In this document: piece after piece, positions 42,723-51,782 of the stretch
Layout: each line of letters opens with the position of its first letter
Position numbering within the stretch: position 1 is the first letter of the stretch
Source: Candidatus Pseudomonas phytovorans
Lineage (GTDB): Bacteria > Pseudomonadota > Gammaproteobacteria > Pseudomonadales > Pseudomonadaceae
Assembly (NCBI GenBank): GCA_029202525.1
Contig: CP119325.1
Coordinates: forward strand, 1,005,001-1,069,000
Direction of reading: 5' to 3'
Length of the DNA stretch: 64,000 nucleotides
Translations under genes and position numbers: made by a program
Notes under the pieces: model-generated
Seen by the model: only the letters and a program-made list of their open reading frames with translations
What the model was told of the DNA's origin: nothing
Database searches by the model: none

Positions 42723-42795
42723 GGTGCAACTTGCAAATGAAAAATGGTTGCACCTGCTTTGCGTTGTTGCATAGGATTCGCCGCCTGGGTGCAAC
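42723..42795. promoter_or_regulatory. PutA operator cluster, putP side
   Basis: GGTGCAAC at 42723-42730 and 42788-42795, the inverted form GTTGCACC at 42747-42754, and a half-site GTTGCA at 42766-42771, 52-124 bases upstream of putP. Same box as on the putA side, so PutA probably represses both genes when proline is absent. Confidence 0.7.
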
Positions 42796-42846
42796 CGCCA
42801 TGACTGCGGTTGTACATGAGATAAAAACAAACGCCAGGGCACACGC

Positions 42847-44325
42847 ATGGGCAATCCAATCACGATCACCTTTGTGATCTACATCGCGGCAATGGTACTG
42901 ATCGGCTTCGCGGCCTATCGCGCCACCAACAACCTTTCCGACTACATCCTTGGCGGTCGCAGCCTGGGCAGCGTGGTCACTGCGCTTTCCGCCGGTGCCT
43001 CCGACATGAGCGGCTGGTTGCTGATGGGCCTGCCGGGCGCCATCTATTTCTCCGGCCTCTCCGAAGCGTGGATCGCCATCGGCCTGACCGTCGGCGCCTA
43101 CCTGAACTGGCTGTTCGTTGCTGGTCGTCTGCGAGTGCAGACCGAGCACAACGGTGACGCACTGACCCTGCCGGACTACTTCGCCAGCCGCTTCGAAGAC
43201 AAAAGCGGCATGCTGCGGATCATCTCGGCCATCGTCATCCTGGTGTTCTTCACCATCTACTGTGCTTCTGGCATCGTTGCCGGTGCCCGCCTGTTCGAAA
43301 GCACCTTCGGCATGTCCTACGAGACTGCGCTGTGGGCTGGCGCTGCGGCCACCATCGCCTACACCTTCGTGGGTGGTTTCCTGGCGGTGAGCTGGACCGA
43401 CACCGTGCAAGCCACGCTGATGATCTTCGCGCTCATCCTCACCCCGGTGATCGTGCTGATCTCCACGGGAGGCTTCGATCAGACCTTCGCCGCCATCGAA
43501 ACGGTGAACCCGGCCAACTTCGACATGCTCAAGGGTGCAACCTTCGTCGGCATCATCTCGCTGATGGGCTGGGGCCTTGGCTACTTTGGCCAGCCGCACA
43601 TCCTGGCGCGCTTCATGGCCGCCGATTCGGTGAAGTCGATCGCCAACGCCCGCCGCATCTCCATGACCTGGATGATCCTGTGCCTGGCCGGTACCTGCGC
43701 CGTGGGCTTCTTCGGCATCGCCTATTTCTCGGCCAACCCTGACCTGGCAGGCCCGGTCACCGAGAACCACGAGCGTATCTTCATCGAGCTGGCCAAGATC
43801 CTGTTCAACCCGTGGATCGCCGGTGTGCTGTTGTCGGCCATCCTGGCGGCGGTGATGAGTACTCTGAGCTGCCAGCTGCTGGTGTGCTCCAGCGCCCTGA
43901 CCGAAGACTTCTACAAAGCCTTCCTGCGCAAGAACGCTTCGCAGGTCGAGCTGGTGTGGGTCGGCCGCCTGATGGTGCTGGCCGTGGCCCTGATCGCCAT
44001 CGCCATGGCTGCCAACCCTGAAAACCGCGTGCTGGGCCTGGTGGCCTACGCCTGGGCCGGCTTCGGTGCCGCCTTCGGCCCGGTGGTGCTGATTTCGGTG
44101 TTGTGGAAAGGCATGACCCGTAACGGCGCACTGGCCGGTATCGTGGTCGGCGCACTGACCGTGATCCTGTGGAAGCAGATTGATGTCTGGGGCTTGTACG
44201 AAATCATCCCGGGCTTCCTGCTGGCCAGCATCGCCATCTTTGTGGTGAGCAAGCTGGGCAGCCCTTCGAACGCGATGGTTCAGCGCTTCGAGACTGCTGA
44301 TGCGGCGTATCACGCTGACAAGTAA
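42847..44325 (+). CDS. putP: Sodium/proline symporter PutP
   Basis: 492 residues with about 13 membrane helices, sodium:solute symporter family. TFVIYIAAMVLIGFAAYRAT, LSDYILGGRSLGSVVTALSAGASDMSGWLLMG-type segments (helix 2 Na+/substrate site) and WGLGYFGQPHILARFMAA (family signature) are intact, as is AAVMSTLSCQLLVCSSALTEDFYK. It imports proline with Na+ across the inner membrane to feed PutA. Divergent from putA and controlled from the shared box-rich region. A REP pair follows. Confidence 0.97.
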   Translation: MGNPITITFVIYIAAMVLIGFAAYRATNNLSDYILGGRSLGSVVTALSAGASDMSGWLLMGLPGAIYFSGLSEAWIAIGLTVGAYLNWLFVAGRLRVQTEHNGDALTLPDYFASRFEDKSGMLRIISAIVILVFFTIYCASGIVAGARLFESTFGMSYETALWAGAAATIAYTFVGGFLAVSWTDTVQATLMIFALILTPVIVLISTGGFDQTFAAIETVNPANFDMLKGATFVGIISLMGWGLGYFGQPHILARFMAADSVKSIANARRISMTWMILCLAGTCAVGFFGIAYFSANPDLAGPVTENHERIFIELAKILFNPWIAGVLLSAILAAVMSTLSCQLLVCSSALTEDFYKAFLRKNASQVELVWVGRLMVLAVALIAIAMAANPENRVLGLVAYAWAGFGAAFGPVVLISVLWKGMTRNGALAGIVVGALTVILWKQIDVWGLYEIIPGFLLASIAIFVVSKLGSPSNAMVQRFETADAAYHADK

Positions 44326-44337
44326 CACCCGTTGAAT

Positions 44338-44444
44338 CGGCGGCGCCTGCTTCGCGGGCCCGCCCGCTCCCACAGGATTTGCACTGAACCTGAAACCAGC
44401 GCAATCCCTGTGGGAGCGGGCGAGCCCGCGAAGAAGCCACCGCC
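44338..44444. repeat. REP pair
   Basis: Inverted REP units (GCTTCGCGGGCCCGCCCGCTC and mirrored GAGCGGGCGAGCCCGCGAAG) flanked by GGCGG/CCGCC, between tandem putP and rlmJ. Confidence 0.85.
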
Positions 44445-44510
44445 GATCGACAGCCAGGCCTGACTCCGCCTGCAAGGCAAGGTAAACTTGCCGCCTTCGC
44501 AGGAGTTGCC

Positions 44511-45347
44511 ATGAACTATCGTCACGCCTTCCACGCCGGCAACCATGCCGACGTTCTCAAACACATCGTGCTGACCCGCCTCATCGCCTTGATGTCGCGC
44601 AAGGAGCAGCCGTTCGCCTATATCGATACCCACGCAGGGCTCGGTCTGTATGACCTGCAAGGCGACCAGGCTAGCCGTACCGGCGAGTACCTGGAGGGCG
44701 TTGCCCGCCTGTGGAACCGCGATGATGTGCCCGCCATGGCTGCCGATTACCTGCGCGTCATCAAGCGCCTGAACGCCGACGGTGAGCTGCGTTACTACCC
44801 GGGTTCGCCCGAGCTGGCCCGCCGCCTCATGCGCGAGCAGGACCGCGCCCTGCTCAACGAGAAGCACCCCGAAGACGGGCCGCTGCTCAAAGAGAACATG
44901 AAGAAAGACCCGCGCGTGACCGTGCACCTGGGCGAAGGGTGGCATGTGCCGCGGGCCTTGCTTCCGGTGCAGGAAAAGCGCGCGATCATGCTGATCGACC
45001 CGCCGTTCGAGCAGGCCGATGAACTCAAACGCTGTACCAATTCGATGAAAGAGGCGATCAGCCGCATGCGCCAGACGGTTGCGGCTATCTGGTACCCGAT
45101 CAAGGACCAACGCTCGCTGACCCGCTATTACCAGGACCTGACCAGCACCGGCGCGCCGAAACTGCTGCGGGTCGAACTGTATGTGCACCACCAGGACAGC
45201 CCGCAGGGCCTTAATGGTTCGGGCCTGGCCATCGCCAACCCACCGTGGGGCCTGGAAGAAGAGCTCAAAGAGCTGCTGCCATGGCTGGCCAAAGAGCTGG
45301 CGCAGACTGCCGGCAGCTACCGCATGGACTGGCTGATCGCCGAGTAA
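44511..45347 (+). CDS. rlmJ: 23S rRNA (adenine-2030-N6) methyltransferase RlmJ
   Basis: 278 residues. MNYRHAFHAGNHADVLKHIV is the RlmJ N-terminus (ATG after AGGAG), followed by YIDTHAGLGLYDL (SAM motif I) and the N6-adenine catalytic motif IDPPFEQ (D163-P-P-F166). GSGLAIANPPWGLEEEL is conserved near the C-terminus. It methylates A2030 of 23S rRNA with SAM. It sits alone between two REP pairs, so its transcription is probably independent. Confidence 0.95.
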   Translation: MNYRHAFHAGNHADVLKHIVLTRLIALMSRKEQPFAYIDTHAGLGLYDLQGDQASRTGEYLEGVARLWNRDDVPAMAADYLRVIKRLNADGELRYYPGSPELARRLMREQDRALLNEKHPEDGPLLKENMKKDPRVTVHLGEGWHVPRALLPVQEKRAIMLIDPPFEQADELKRCTNSMKEAISRMRQTVAAIWYPIKDQRSLTRYYQDLTSTGAPKLLRVELYVHHQDSPQGLNGSGLAIANPPWGLEEELKELLPWLAKELAQTAGSYRMDWLIAE

Positions 45348-45366
45348 GCAGGCGTCTCATCTCCCT

Positions 45367-45453
45367 TGTGGGAGCGGGCTTGTCCCGCGAAGCAGGCGAC
45401 GCGGTGTATGGCACCGGCTTTGCCGGTGTTCGCGGGGCAAGCCCGCTCCCACA
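45367..45453. repeat. REP pair, REPIN copy B
   Basis: 87-bp unit that matches the reverse complement of copy A (24993-25079) at 82 of 87 positions, spacer included. It lies between tandem rlmJ and the carbamoyltransferase gene, about 30 bases upstream of that gene's -10. Confidence 0.9.
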
Positions 45454-45481
45454 ACGACCGCGCAGTTCCTGATCTTTGCGT

Positions 45482-45487
45482 TATAAT
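45482..45487 (+). promoter_or_regulatory. Putative -10 of the LPS core operon
   Basis: A perfect TATAAT lies 70 bases upstream of the TTG start at 45557, just after the REP unit. No good -35 stands at 16-18 bases, so an activator or a weak promoter is possible. Confidence 0.5.
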
Positions 45488-45556
45488 CCCGCCCTTTAGT
45501 CGCCACCCGCCCATGAGGCCGCTGGCGCGTTTCTACCGAATGAAGAGGCTAATCCC

Positions 45557-47314
45557 TTGGCATTGACGATTCTTGGCCTGTCCGGCGCCCTTAGCCATGA
45601 CCCTTCCGCGGCCCTGTACATTGACGGCAAGCTGATTGCCGCCGCCGAAGAAGAGCGCTTCGTGCGTGACAAGCATGCGAAGAACCGCATGCCCTACGAG
45701 TCGGCGAAGTTCTGCCTGGAGCAGGCAGGCATCAAGCCGTCCGACGTAGACGTGGTAGCCATCCCGTTCGCCCCGATCAGCCTGTTCGGCAAGGCACGCT
45801 GGCACTATGCCAAACGCTACTGGTACGCCCCGGATCGCGCCCTCGACGCTATCCTGATGGGCAACCGTCGCTACAAGCGCTACCGCAAGAAGATCGTCTG
45901 GTGCCTGGAACAGCTGGGCTTCGACCCGAAAAAGGTCAAGATCGAGCCGGTCGAGCACCACCTGGCTCACGCCTCCAGTGCCTACCACTGCTCGGGCTTC
46001 AAGGAAAAAACCGCAATCCTCGGCATTGACGGTAAAGGCGAATACGCCACCACCTTCTTTGGCTATGGCGAAAACGGCAAGATCCACAAGATCAAGGAAT
46101 TCTTCGATCCGGACTCGCTGGGCGGCCTGTACGGTGCAATCACCGAGTTCCTCGGCTTCGAGATGCTTGACGGCGAGTTCAAGGTCATGGGCATGGCGCC
46201 TTATGGCGATGCCACAAAGTACGACTTCTCGCGCCTGGCCAGCTTCGAAAATGGCGAGCTGGTGATCAACACCGAGTACGCCAACGTCATCGGCCTGCGT
46301 CGCTATAAAGAGAAGGGCAAGGGTTTCTACTTCTCGCCGAAGCTGATCGAATGGCTGGGCCCCAAGCGCGAAGGCGACATTGCCGACGAGCCTTACATTC
46401 ACTACGCAGCCAGCATGCAAGCGCTGTTCGAGAAGCTGGCGCTGCAGATGATCGACCACTATTTGGGCGATACCCTGCGTGAAACCGGCAAACTGGCGTT
46501 CGCTGGCGGCTGTGCGCTGAACGTGAAGCTTAACCAGAAAATCATCGCCCGCCCGGACGTGAAAGAGCTGTTCGTGCAGCCGGCTTCCGGCGACGCCGGC
46601 ACTGCCGTGGGTGCCGCAGCCTATGTTTCCCACGCCCGTGGCGTACCGGTCGAGAAGATGGAACACGTCTACCTCGGTCCTTCGTACTCCAACGAAGACG
46701 TGATTGCTGCTTGCGCCCGTCACCCGGACGCGCCGAAGTGGCGCAAGCTCGACAACATGCCACAGCAAATCGCCCAGATCATGGTCGACGGCAACCCGGT
46801 GGCCTGGTTCCAGGGCCGCATGGAGTTCGGTCCGCGCGCCTTGGGTGGCCGTTCGATCATCGGCTGCCCGAGCGTTGCAGGCGTGGCTGACCGCATCAAC
46901 CACCAGATCAAGTTCCGCGAACGCTGGAGACCTTTCTGCCCGTCGATGCTCGACACCGTTGCCCCGCAGATGATCAAGGTCGACCATCCGGCGCCGTTCA
47001 TGACCTTCACCTTCGAAGTGGCTGAAGAGTGGAAAACCCGCGTACCGGAAGTGGTGCACGAGGACGGTACGTCGCGTGCCCAGGTGCTCAAGCGCGAGTA
47101 CAACCCGCGCTACTACGACATGATGAAGGCGCTGGAAGACCTGACCGGCAACGGCGTGTCGCTGAACACCTCGCTGAACCGCCGTGGTGAACCGATGATC
47201 TGCTCGCCAACCGATGCCCTGCACATGTTCTTCGGCTCGGACCTGCAGTACCTGATCATGGAAGACATCCTGGTTGTGAAGGACGGCGCGGCCGCGTATG
47301 ACCAGCCGCTCTGA
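45557..47314 (+). CDS. wapO: LPS core carbamoyltransferase (WapO-like, NodU/CmcH family)
   Basis: 585 residues. The N-terminal ASKHA/Kae1-like half has LGLSGALSHDPSAALYIDGK, EEERFVRDKHAKNRMP, EPVEHHLAHASSAYHCSGF and ILGIDGKGEYAT; the C-terminal half has GRMEFGPRALGGRSIIGCP and LNTSLNRRGEPMICSP. The family moves a carbamoyl group from carbamoyl phosphate to sugars; the P. aeruginosa counterpart at this locus is assigned to carbamoylation of inner-core heptose. The start is a TTG with GAGG 10 bases ahead; a competing ATG frame (45540) encodes only eight codons (MKRLIPWH) that overlap it. First gene of an operon running to 53685. Confidence 0.88.
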   Translation: MALTILGLSGALSHDPSAALYIDGKLIAAAEEERFVRDKHAKNRMPYESAKFCLEQAGIKPSDVDVVAIPFAPISLFGKARWHYAKRYWYAPDRALDAILMGNRRYKRYRKKIVWCLEQLGFDPKKVKIEPVEHHLAHASSAYHCSGFKEKTAILGIDGKGEYATTFFGYGENGKIHKIKEFFDPDSLGGLYGAITEFLGFEMLDGEFKVMGMAPYGDATKYDFSRLASFENGELVINTEYANVIGLRRYKEKGKGFYFSPKLIEWLGPKREGDIADEPYIHYAASMQALFEKLALQMIDHYLGDTLRETGKLAFAGGCALNVKLNQKIIARPDVKELFVQPASGDAGTAVGAAAYVSHARGVPVEKMEHVYLGPSYSNEDVIAACARHPDAPKWRKLDNMPQQIAQIMVDGNPVAWFQGRMEFGPRALGGRSIIGCPSVAGVADRINHQIKFRERWRPFCPSMLDTVAPQMIKVDHPAPFMTFTFEVAEEWKTRVPEVVHEDGTSRAQVLKREYNPRYYDMMKALEDLTGNGVSLNTSLNRRGEPMICSPTDALHMFFGSDLQYLIMEDILVVKDGAAAYDQPL

Positions 47315-48428
47315 ACCGCGCATCCTGCAGTTCTGCCATGGCTATGACGGGCCGTTTCTGGACTGTGCCCGTCAGTACGCCAGCCTGTTTCAGGGGCATG
47401 GCTACCAGGTCACCACGGTATTCCTCACTGGCGCCGCCGACCCGCAGGTAGTGGCCGGCTGCGCGTCGGACGAGGTGCTGTTCATGGAGTTCAGCTCCAA
47501 GGCCGTGCGCGGCCTCAAACTCGGCGCCATCCGCGCATTGCGGCGGGTTGCGGCCGAGCGCAACTTTGCCTTCTGCATTGCTCACCGATTCAAGCCCATC
47601 TACGTGGCCTTGCTGGGTACCGGCCTGCCGGTGATCGGCGTGCACCATGCCTTTGGCGACTATGAGCGCAAAGGTCGTCGGCTGTTCGCCAACCTGTTCA
47701 GCAAGCGCTTGAGCCTGCTGGGCGTGTCGGACGCGGTGCGTGACGATATGCGCCGCTGCCTGCCCCAGTGGCCTGCAGAGCGCATCCAGACCCTGTACAA
47801 CCGTATCGATATCGACGCCCTGCAAGCGGCCCTGGTGCCGCGGGCCGAAGCGCGCCGGGCACTGGGTCTGGATGCGCAGGCATGGATCGTTGGTAACGTC
47901 GGGCGCCTGCACCCGGACAAGGACCAGGCCACGCTGTTACGTGGTTTTGCCCAGGCGCTGCCCGGGTTGCCAACAGGTGCTCGCCTGGCGATTCTCGGCA
48001 AAGGCCGTCTGGAGGCTGAACTCAAGGCCTTGGCTGCCGAGCTGGGCATTGCCGGGCAAGTTGATTTCCTCGGCCAGGTGCCGGATGCACGCCGCTACTT
48101 CCAGGCTTTCGACGTGTTCGCCCTGAGCTCCGACCACGAGCCGTTCGGCATGGTCCTGCTCGAAGCCATGGTCGCTGGCGTGCCGGTGCTGGCCACGGCC
48201 TGCGGCGGGGCCCGTGAAGTGGTCGAGGGTGTGGGTGTGCTGTTCCCGTTGGGCGATGCTGCCCAGTTGGCCCAGGGCCTGAAGCATATGGCCACGCTGG
48301 ACGCTGAACAGCGCCAGGCCTGTGCCGAGCACATGCTGCAACGCCTGCATGAACGCTTTTCCGACCAGGCGGTGCGCGAGGCCTTCTGGCAGCTGCCGCA
48401 GGTACGTGCGCTGGTAGGGCAGGTCTGA
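47298..48428 (+). CDS. wapH: Glycosyltransferase family 4 of the LPS core (WapH-like)
   Basis: 376 residues with a GT-B fold. N-terminal FCHGYDGPFLDCARQYASLFQGHGYQV; C-terminal IVGNVGRLHPDKDQATLLRGFA, ARLAILGKGRLEAELKALA and FALSSDHEPFGMVLLEAMVAGVPV with the E-x7-E motif of retaining GT4 enzymes. It overlaps the carbamoyltransferase gene by 17 bases, so translation is coupled. The name follows gene order in P. aeruginosa (gene after wapO), so the donor sugar is inferred, not seen. Confidence 0.8.
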   Translation: MTSRSEPRILQFCHGYDGPFLDCARQYASLFQGHGYQVTTVFLTGAADPQVVAGCASDEVLFMEFSSKAVRGLKLGAIRALRRVAAERNFAFCIAHRFKPIYVALLGTGLPVIGVHHAFGDYERKGRRLFANLFSKRLSLLGVSDAVRDDMRRCLPQWPAERIQTLYNRIDIDALQAALVPRAEARRALGLDAQAWIVGNVGRLHPDKDQATLLRGFAQALPGLPTGARLAILGKGRLEAELKALAAELGIAGQVDFLGQVPDARRYFQAFDVFALSSDHEPFGMVLLEAMVAGVPVLATACGGAREVVEGVGVLFPLGDAAQLAQGLKHMATLDAEQRQACAEHMLQRLHERFSDQAVREAFWQLPQVRALVGQV

Positions 48429-49324
48429 TGCTCAATCGTATCCAGGCCTTGCGCGAGCGCGGCTGGCAAGTTATCGACGCCAAAGCATATGCCGAGGCGT
48501 GGGCGCGGTTTGGTGGCAGTGTTGCCACCCATCCGTTGGTGATCGAGCAACTGGCTGACCTGGCGCAGATCCCGGTGCGTTACCTGGGCTGGTACCAGGC
48601 CGGCGAGCTGAAAGCCGCCATCCCGACCTGGGGGCGCCACTTGGCGCTGGCCAAGGACGTGCTCAAGCGTGCCGGCAAAAAAGCCCTGTTCGACCTTGGC
48701 AATGCCGAAATCATCCTGCCAGCGGCGGCTGATGCTGCTGCACCGTTGCGCCATACCGTGCGTTACCTCTCCGAGCTGAACCAGGGCCGCTTCAGTGGCC
48801 TCAAGGCGCAGAAAGAGCAGCTGGCCATGGCCCGGGCGCCCGAAGACTTGTCGAAGAAGTTCCGCTACAACCAGCGCCGCGAACTGCGCCTGCTGGAAGA
48901 GGCCGGTGGGGTGGTGCGCCCGATCAGCGATTTCAGCGCACAGGAAATCGCCAGCATGTACTGCGACCTGTTCCAGCGCCGCTGGGGCTTCCCGGCCACC
49001 GGTGCCGAGCGCATGGCCGAGGTGCTGGAGCGCCTGCGCGAGTTGTTGATCGGCTCGGTGCTGATGCTGGACGGCAAGCCGATTGCCATCCAGCTGGTGT
49101 ACCGCGTCGAAGCGCCGGAATGGGTCAGCGTCGAGTACATCAACGGCGGTGTCGACCCTGAAACCAAGGCCTTCAGCCCGGGCAGCGTGCTGAGCTTCCT
49201 CAATACCCAGGCGGCCTGGGAAGACGCCCGCGCGCGCAACAAACCACTGCGCTTCTCGTTCGGCCGTGCCGATCGCGAGTACAAGGACCGCTGGTGCAAC
49301 CCCGTGCCGGTGTATCAGGCGTGA
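48428..49324 (+). CDS. Mig-14-like GNAT-fold protein of the LPS locus
   Basis: 298 residues. The start shares a base with the preceding stop (TGATG). The sequence matches the Mig-14 family: RYLSELNQGRFSGLKAQKEQ, FRYNQRRELRLLEEAGGVVRP and WVSVEYINGGVDPETKAFSPG with FSFGRADREYKDRWC near the end. The C-terminal half has a GNAT-like pattern. Mig-14 proteins aid resistance to antimicrobial peptides and persistence in the host; the biochemical activity is not established. Position inside the core operon suggests a role in modifying or handling LPS. Confidence 0.8.
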   Translation: MLNRIQALRERGWQVIDAKAYAEAWARFGGSVATHPLVIEQLADLAQIPVRYLGWYQAGELKAAIPTWGRHLALAKDVLKRAGKKALFDLGNAEIILPAAADAAAPLRHTVRYLSELNQGRFSGLKAQKEQLAMARAPEDLSKKFRYNQRRELRLLEEAGGVVRPISDFSAQEIASMYCDLFQRRWGFPATGAERMAEVLERLRELLIGSVLMLDGKPIAIQLVYRVEAPEWVSVEYINGGVDPETKAFSPGSVLSFLNTQAAWEDARARNKPLRFSFGRADREYKDRWCNPVPVYQA

Positions 49325-50724
49325 GCCGCAAGCAGCAGTTGCTCAAGCGCCACCGGCGCAACAAGCGCCTCGGCTTGCTGGCGGGGCTGGTTGCGCTGGT
49401 CGTCCTGGGTGTATTCAGTTGGTGGTGGCTGCCACTGTTGCTGTTGCCGCTGGTCTGGGCTGCACACGAGGCCTGGTTTGCCGACCACCTGTTCTACGCC
49501 CCGGCCGAGGACTACGCCTACGACTTCGGTGACCAGGCACGGCAAGTTGCTGCGAGCCTGCAAGACGACGTGCTGAAGGCCGACTGTGCGCTTCAGGGCG
49601 ATGAAACCCTTGTGCTTGAGCTGCAGGTAAAAAGCAACTGGTTTGGGCGTTTCCTTGATCCGCAAGTCGAACTGCTGGCGGACGAGCAGTCCGATCGGCA
49701 AACCTTCGAGCGCGGCGTTGATGGCCTGCGGTTCCTCAACCTGACTGGCCTGGCTGCGCCATTGAAGGCCGGCACGTTGCGCCTGCGTGGCAGGCATTGT
49801 CGCCTGCAAGGCCAGCCGCGCCTATGGATAACGCCAGCGGTTGAGCTGCAACGGCGCCGGGTAATGGTGATTGCGCCCCATGCCGACGACGCCGAGCTGG
49901 CCGCCTATGGCCTGTACAGCCAGGCCGACGAAACCTGGGTAGTGACGCTGACTGCCGGCGAAATCGAGGCCGAGCACTATCAACAGATGGGCCTGGACAA
50001 GGCTGAGGCCGCCCGCCTGAAAGGGCGACTGCGCGCCTGGGACAGCATTGCCGTGCCGCGTTGGGCCGGTGTGCCCGAGTCGCGTTGCATACAGCTGGGC
50101 TACTTCTGCCTGCAATTGCCTGCCATGCAAGCAGCGCCCGGGCAGCCTGCGGTGTCTCGCGAAGCCGAGATGGCCGATATCCGCCCGTTCCGCCAGTTCA
50201 ACCCGTTCCCGCTGCCGGCCGACAGCGATGGTGCGCCCACCTGGCACAACCTGCTGGCTGACCTGCGTGCCCTGCTGGAGATGGCCAAGCCCGAGGTGCT
50301 GGTAATGCCGCACCCGCAGCTCGACCCGCACCCGGACCACATCTGCGCCCAGGATGCCGTGCTAGAGGCTTTGCAGGGCCTGGGCTGGAAACCGCAGACG
50401 CTGCTCTGCTACGCCAATCACCTGCACGATAACGACCGCTGGCCGATGGGCGACAGCGGCGATGGCGTGGCCTTGCCGCCGCAGTTGAACGCAAGCCAGG
50501 CCTGGGCCCCATGCAGCCTGGTCCTTGACCTGGCCACCCAGCGCGACAAGGCCATGGCCTTGGGCATGATGCACGACCTGCAGCCGCCGGCCCCGTTCAA
50601 GCGTCGCCTGCGCCGGTTGCTGCAACGCTGGCTGGCCGGGCGTCGCCCGTCGCCTTACGGGGAAAACGAGTTCTTCCGCAAGGCCGTGCGCCGGCACGAG
50701 CTGTTCTGGCGGCGTGAGCTGTAA
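49321..50724 (+). CDS. dnpA: PIG-L-family de-N-acetylase (DnpA-like)
   Basis: 467 residues from a GTG at 49321 that overlaps the previous stop by 4 bases (GTGA). A membrane segment lies at about 18-48 (GLLAGLVALVVLGVFSWWWL). The PIG-L zinc/catalytic motif is PHADDAE (H187, D189, D190) and the second metal site is HPQLDPHPDH (H331 to H340). DnpA in P. aeruginosa is a de-N-acetylase in this LPS locus, linked to persister formation; an N-acetylated core sugar is the presumed substrate. Confidence 0.83.
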   Translation: MSRKQQLLKRHRRNKRLGLLAGLVALVVLGVFSWWWLPLLLLPLVWAAHEAWFADHLFYAPAEDYAYDFGDQARQVAASLQDDVLKADCALQGDETLVLELQVKSNWFGRFLDPQVELLADEQSDRQTFERGVDGLRFLNLTGLAAPLKAGTLRLRGRHCRLQGQPRLWITPAVELQRRRVMVIAPHADDAELAAYGLYSQADETWVVTLTAGEIEAEHYQQMGLDKAEAARLKGRLRAWDSIAVPRWAGVPESRCIQLGYFCLQLPAMQAAPGQPAVSREAEMADIRPFRQFNPFPLPADSDGAPTWHNLLADLRALLEMAKPEVLVMPHPQLDPHPDHICAQDAVLEALQGLGWKPQTLLCYANHLHDNDRWPMGDSGDGVALPPQLNASQAWAPCSLVLDLATQRDKAMALGMMHDLQPPAPFKRRLRRLLQRWLAGRRPSPYGENEFFRKAVRRHELFWRREL

Positions 50725-50761
50725 ACCTGACCGCGATGGCGCCGAGCGCCCAAGGAACGTA

Positions 50762-51718
50762 ATGAAAGTCCTATTTCTGGTACAGAAGGAGCAGCGGGCT
50801 ATTCTCGACCGCCTGTACGATGGCGTCGCGGCCAACTGCGAATGCGACCTGCGCTGGCTGACCAGCGAAGACCAGCGCAACCTGCGCCGCTACTTCAAGC
50901 GTGAAGTGCAGGTTGAGCGTTATGACCGCATCGTGTTCTTCCTGCGCTTCAAGCAAGAGATCCGTCAGGTAGCGTTCATTCGCACCGTCCCGAACCTGGT
51001 CATCCTCGAACACGACGCCTACCAGAACTACATCCCGTGCAAGTACACCGGCAAGTTCAGCGCTCATTACCGCCAGCTGCCATGGGCGCGGGTGATCAGC
51101 TCTGGTTACATGGTCAGCGAGCGCCTGCGCCAGGAAGGTTTCGACGCGGTGTTCGTGCCCAAGGGCTATGACGAGCAGTTGTTGGCCGACCAGGGGCGCG
51201 AGCGTGATATCGAACTGGCCTTCGTCGGCAGTGTCAACAGCGTGGCCTACAGCGGTCGCAAGGCGCTGCTGGACGAGTTGGGGCAGGTCGAGAACCTGCT
51301 GGTAACCCGCACCAAGTCGGGTGAAGACTATTGCAACACGCTCAACCGTATCCGTTTCTTCGTCAGTGCCGACGTGGGCATGGGCGAATACATGATCAAG
51401 AACTTTGAAGCCATGGCCTGTGGCTGTGTGTTGCTGGCGTATGACCAGGGCGAGGAAGAAAACCGCGCATTGGGCCTGCAGGACATGCACAACGTGGTGT
51501 TCTATGACAACATCCCGACCCTTCAGGAAAAGCTCCGCCGTTTGCGTGCAGACCCTGAACTGGCCCGGCAGATTGCAGAAAATGGCCGCCATCTGGCGGT
51601 TTCCCGTTTCAGTTTCGCCGCAGTTGGACGTAGCATCGTCGACCACATGCGCCCAGCGCTCAGGCCCCACCCGCCGTTGTCTGCGTGGCAGCGGCTGCGC
51701 CTGAAACTGGGCATCTAA
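50762..51718 (+). CDS. ssg: Ssg-like glycosyltransferase of the cell surface
   Basis: 318 residues from the ATG at 50762 (AAGGAACG ahead). N-terminal MKVLFLVQKEQRAILDRLYDG; the C-terminal part has LAFVGSVNSVAYSGRKALLDE, NRIRFFVSADVGMGEYMIKN, then NFEAMACGCVLLAYDQGEEE, which is the nucleotide-sugar domain of GT-B proteins related to CgeB. In pseudomonads ssg is required for normal LPS core/surface sugars. Length and position (after dnpA) match P. aeruginosa Ssg. Confidence 0.78.
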   Translation: MKVLFLVQKEQRAILDRLYDGVAANCECDLRWLTSEDQRNLRRYFKREVQVERYDRIVFFLRFKQEIRQVAFIRTVPNLVILEHDAYQNYIPCKYTGKFSAHYRQLPWARVISSGYMVSERLRQEGFDAVFVPKGYDEQLLADQGRERDIELAFVGSVNSVAYSGRKALLDELGQVENLLVTRTKSGEDYCNTLNRIRFFVSADVGMGEYMIKNFEAMACGCVLLAYDQGEEENRALGLQDMHNVVFYDNIPTLQEKLRRLRADPELARQIAENGRHLAVSRFSFAAVGRSIVDHMRPALRPHPPLSAWQRLRLKLGI

Positions 51719-51782
51719 ATAAGAGCTTTCGCGCCCAGGAGCGGGTGTTGAAAGCCGCTAGTCGCAATGCGGAGGGAGTCCG

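Larger units (their letters stand above)
42490..42846. promoter_or_regulatory. putA-putP divergent control region
   Basis: 357 bases without a gene. Besides the GGTGCAAC boxes listed separately, it has AT-rich segments (42576-42592 and 42655-42720) suitable for the two promoters. A short region at 42640-42700 has no boxes and probably separates the putA-side and putP-side clusters. Confidence 0.6.

Noticed and set aside
45533..47323. 596-codon minus-strand frame antisense to the carbamoyltransferase gene
   Set aside because: Shadow frame; same reasoning.
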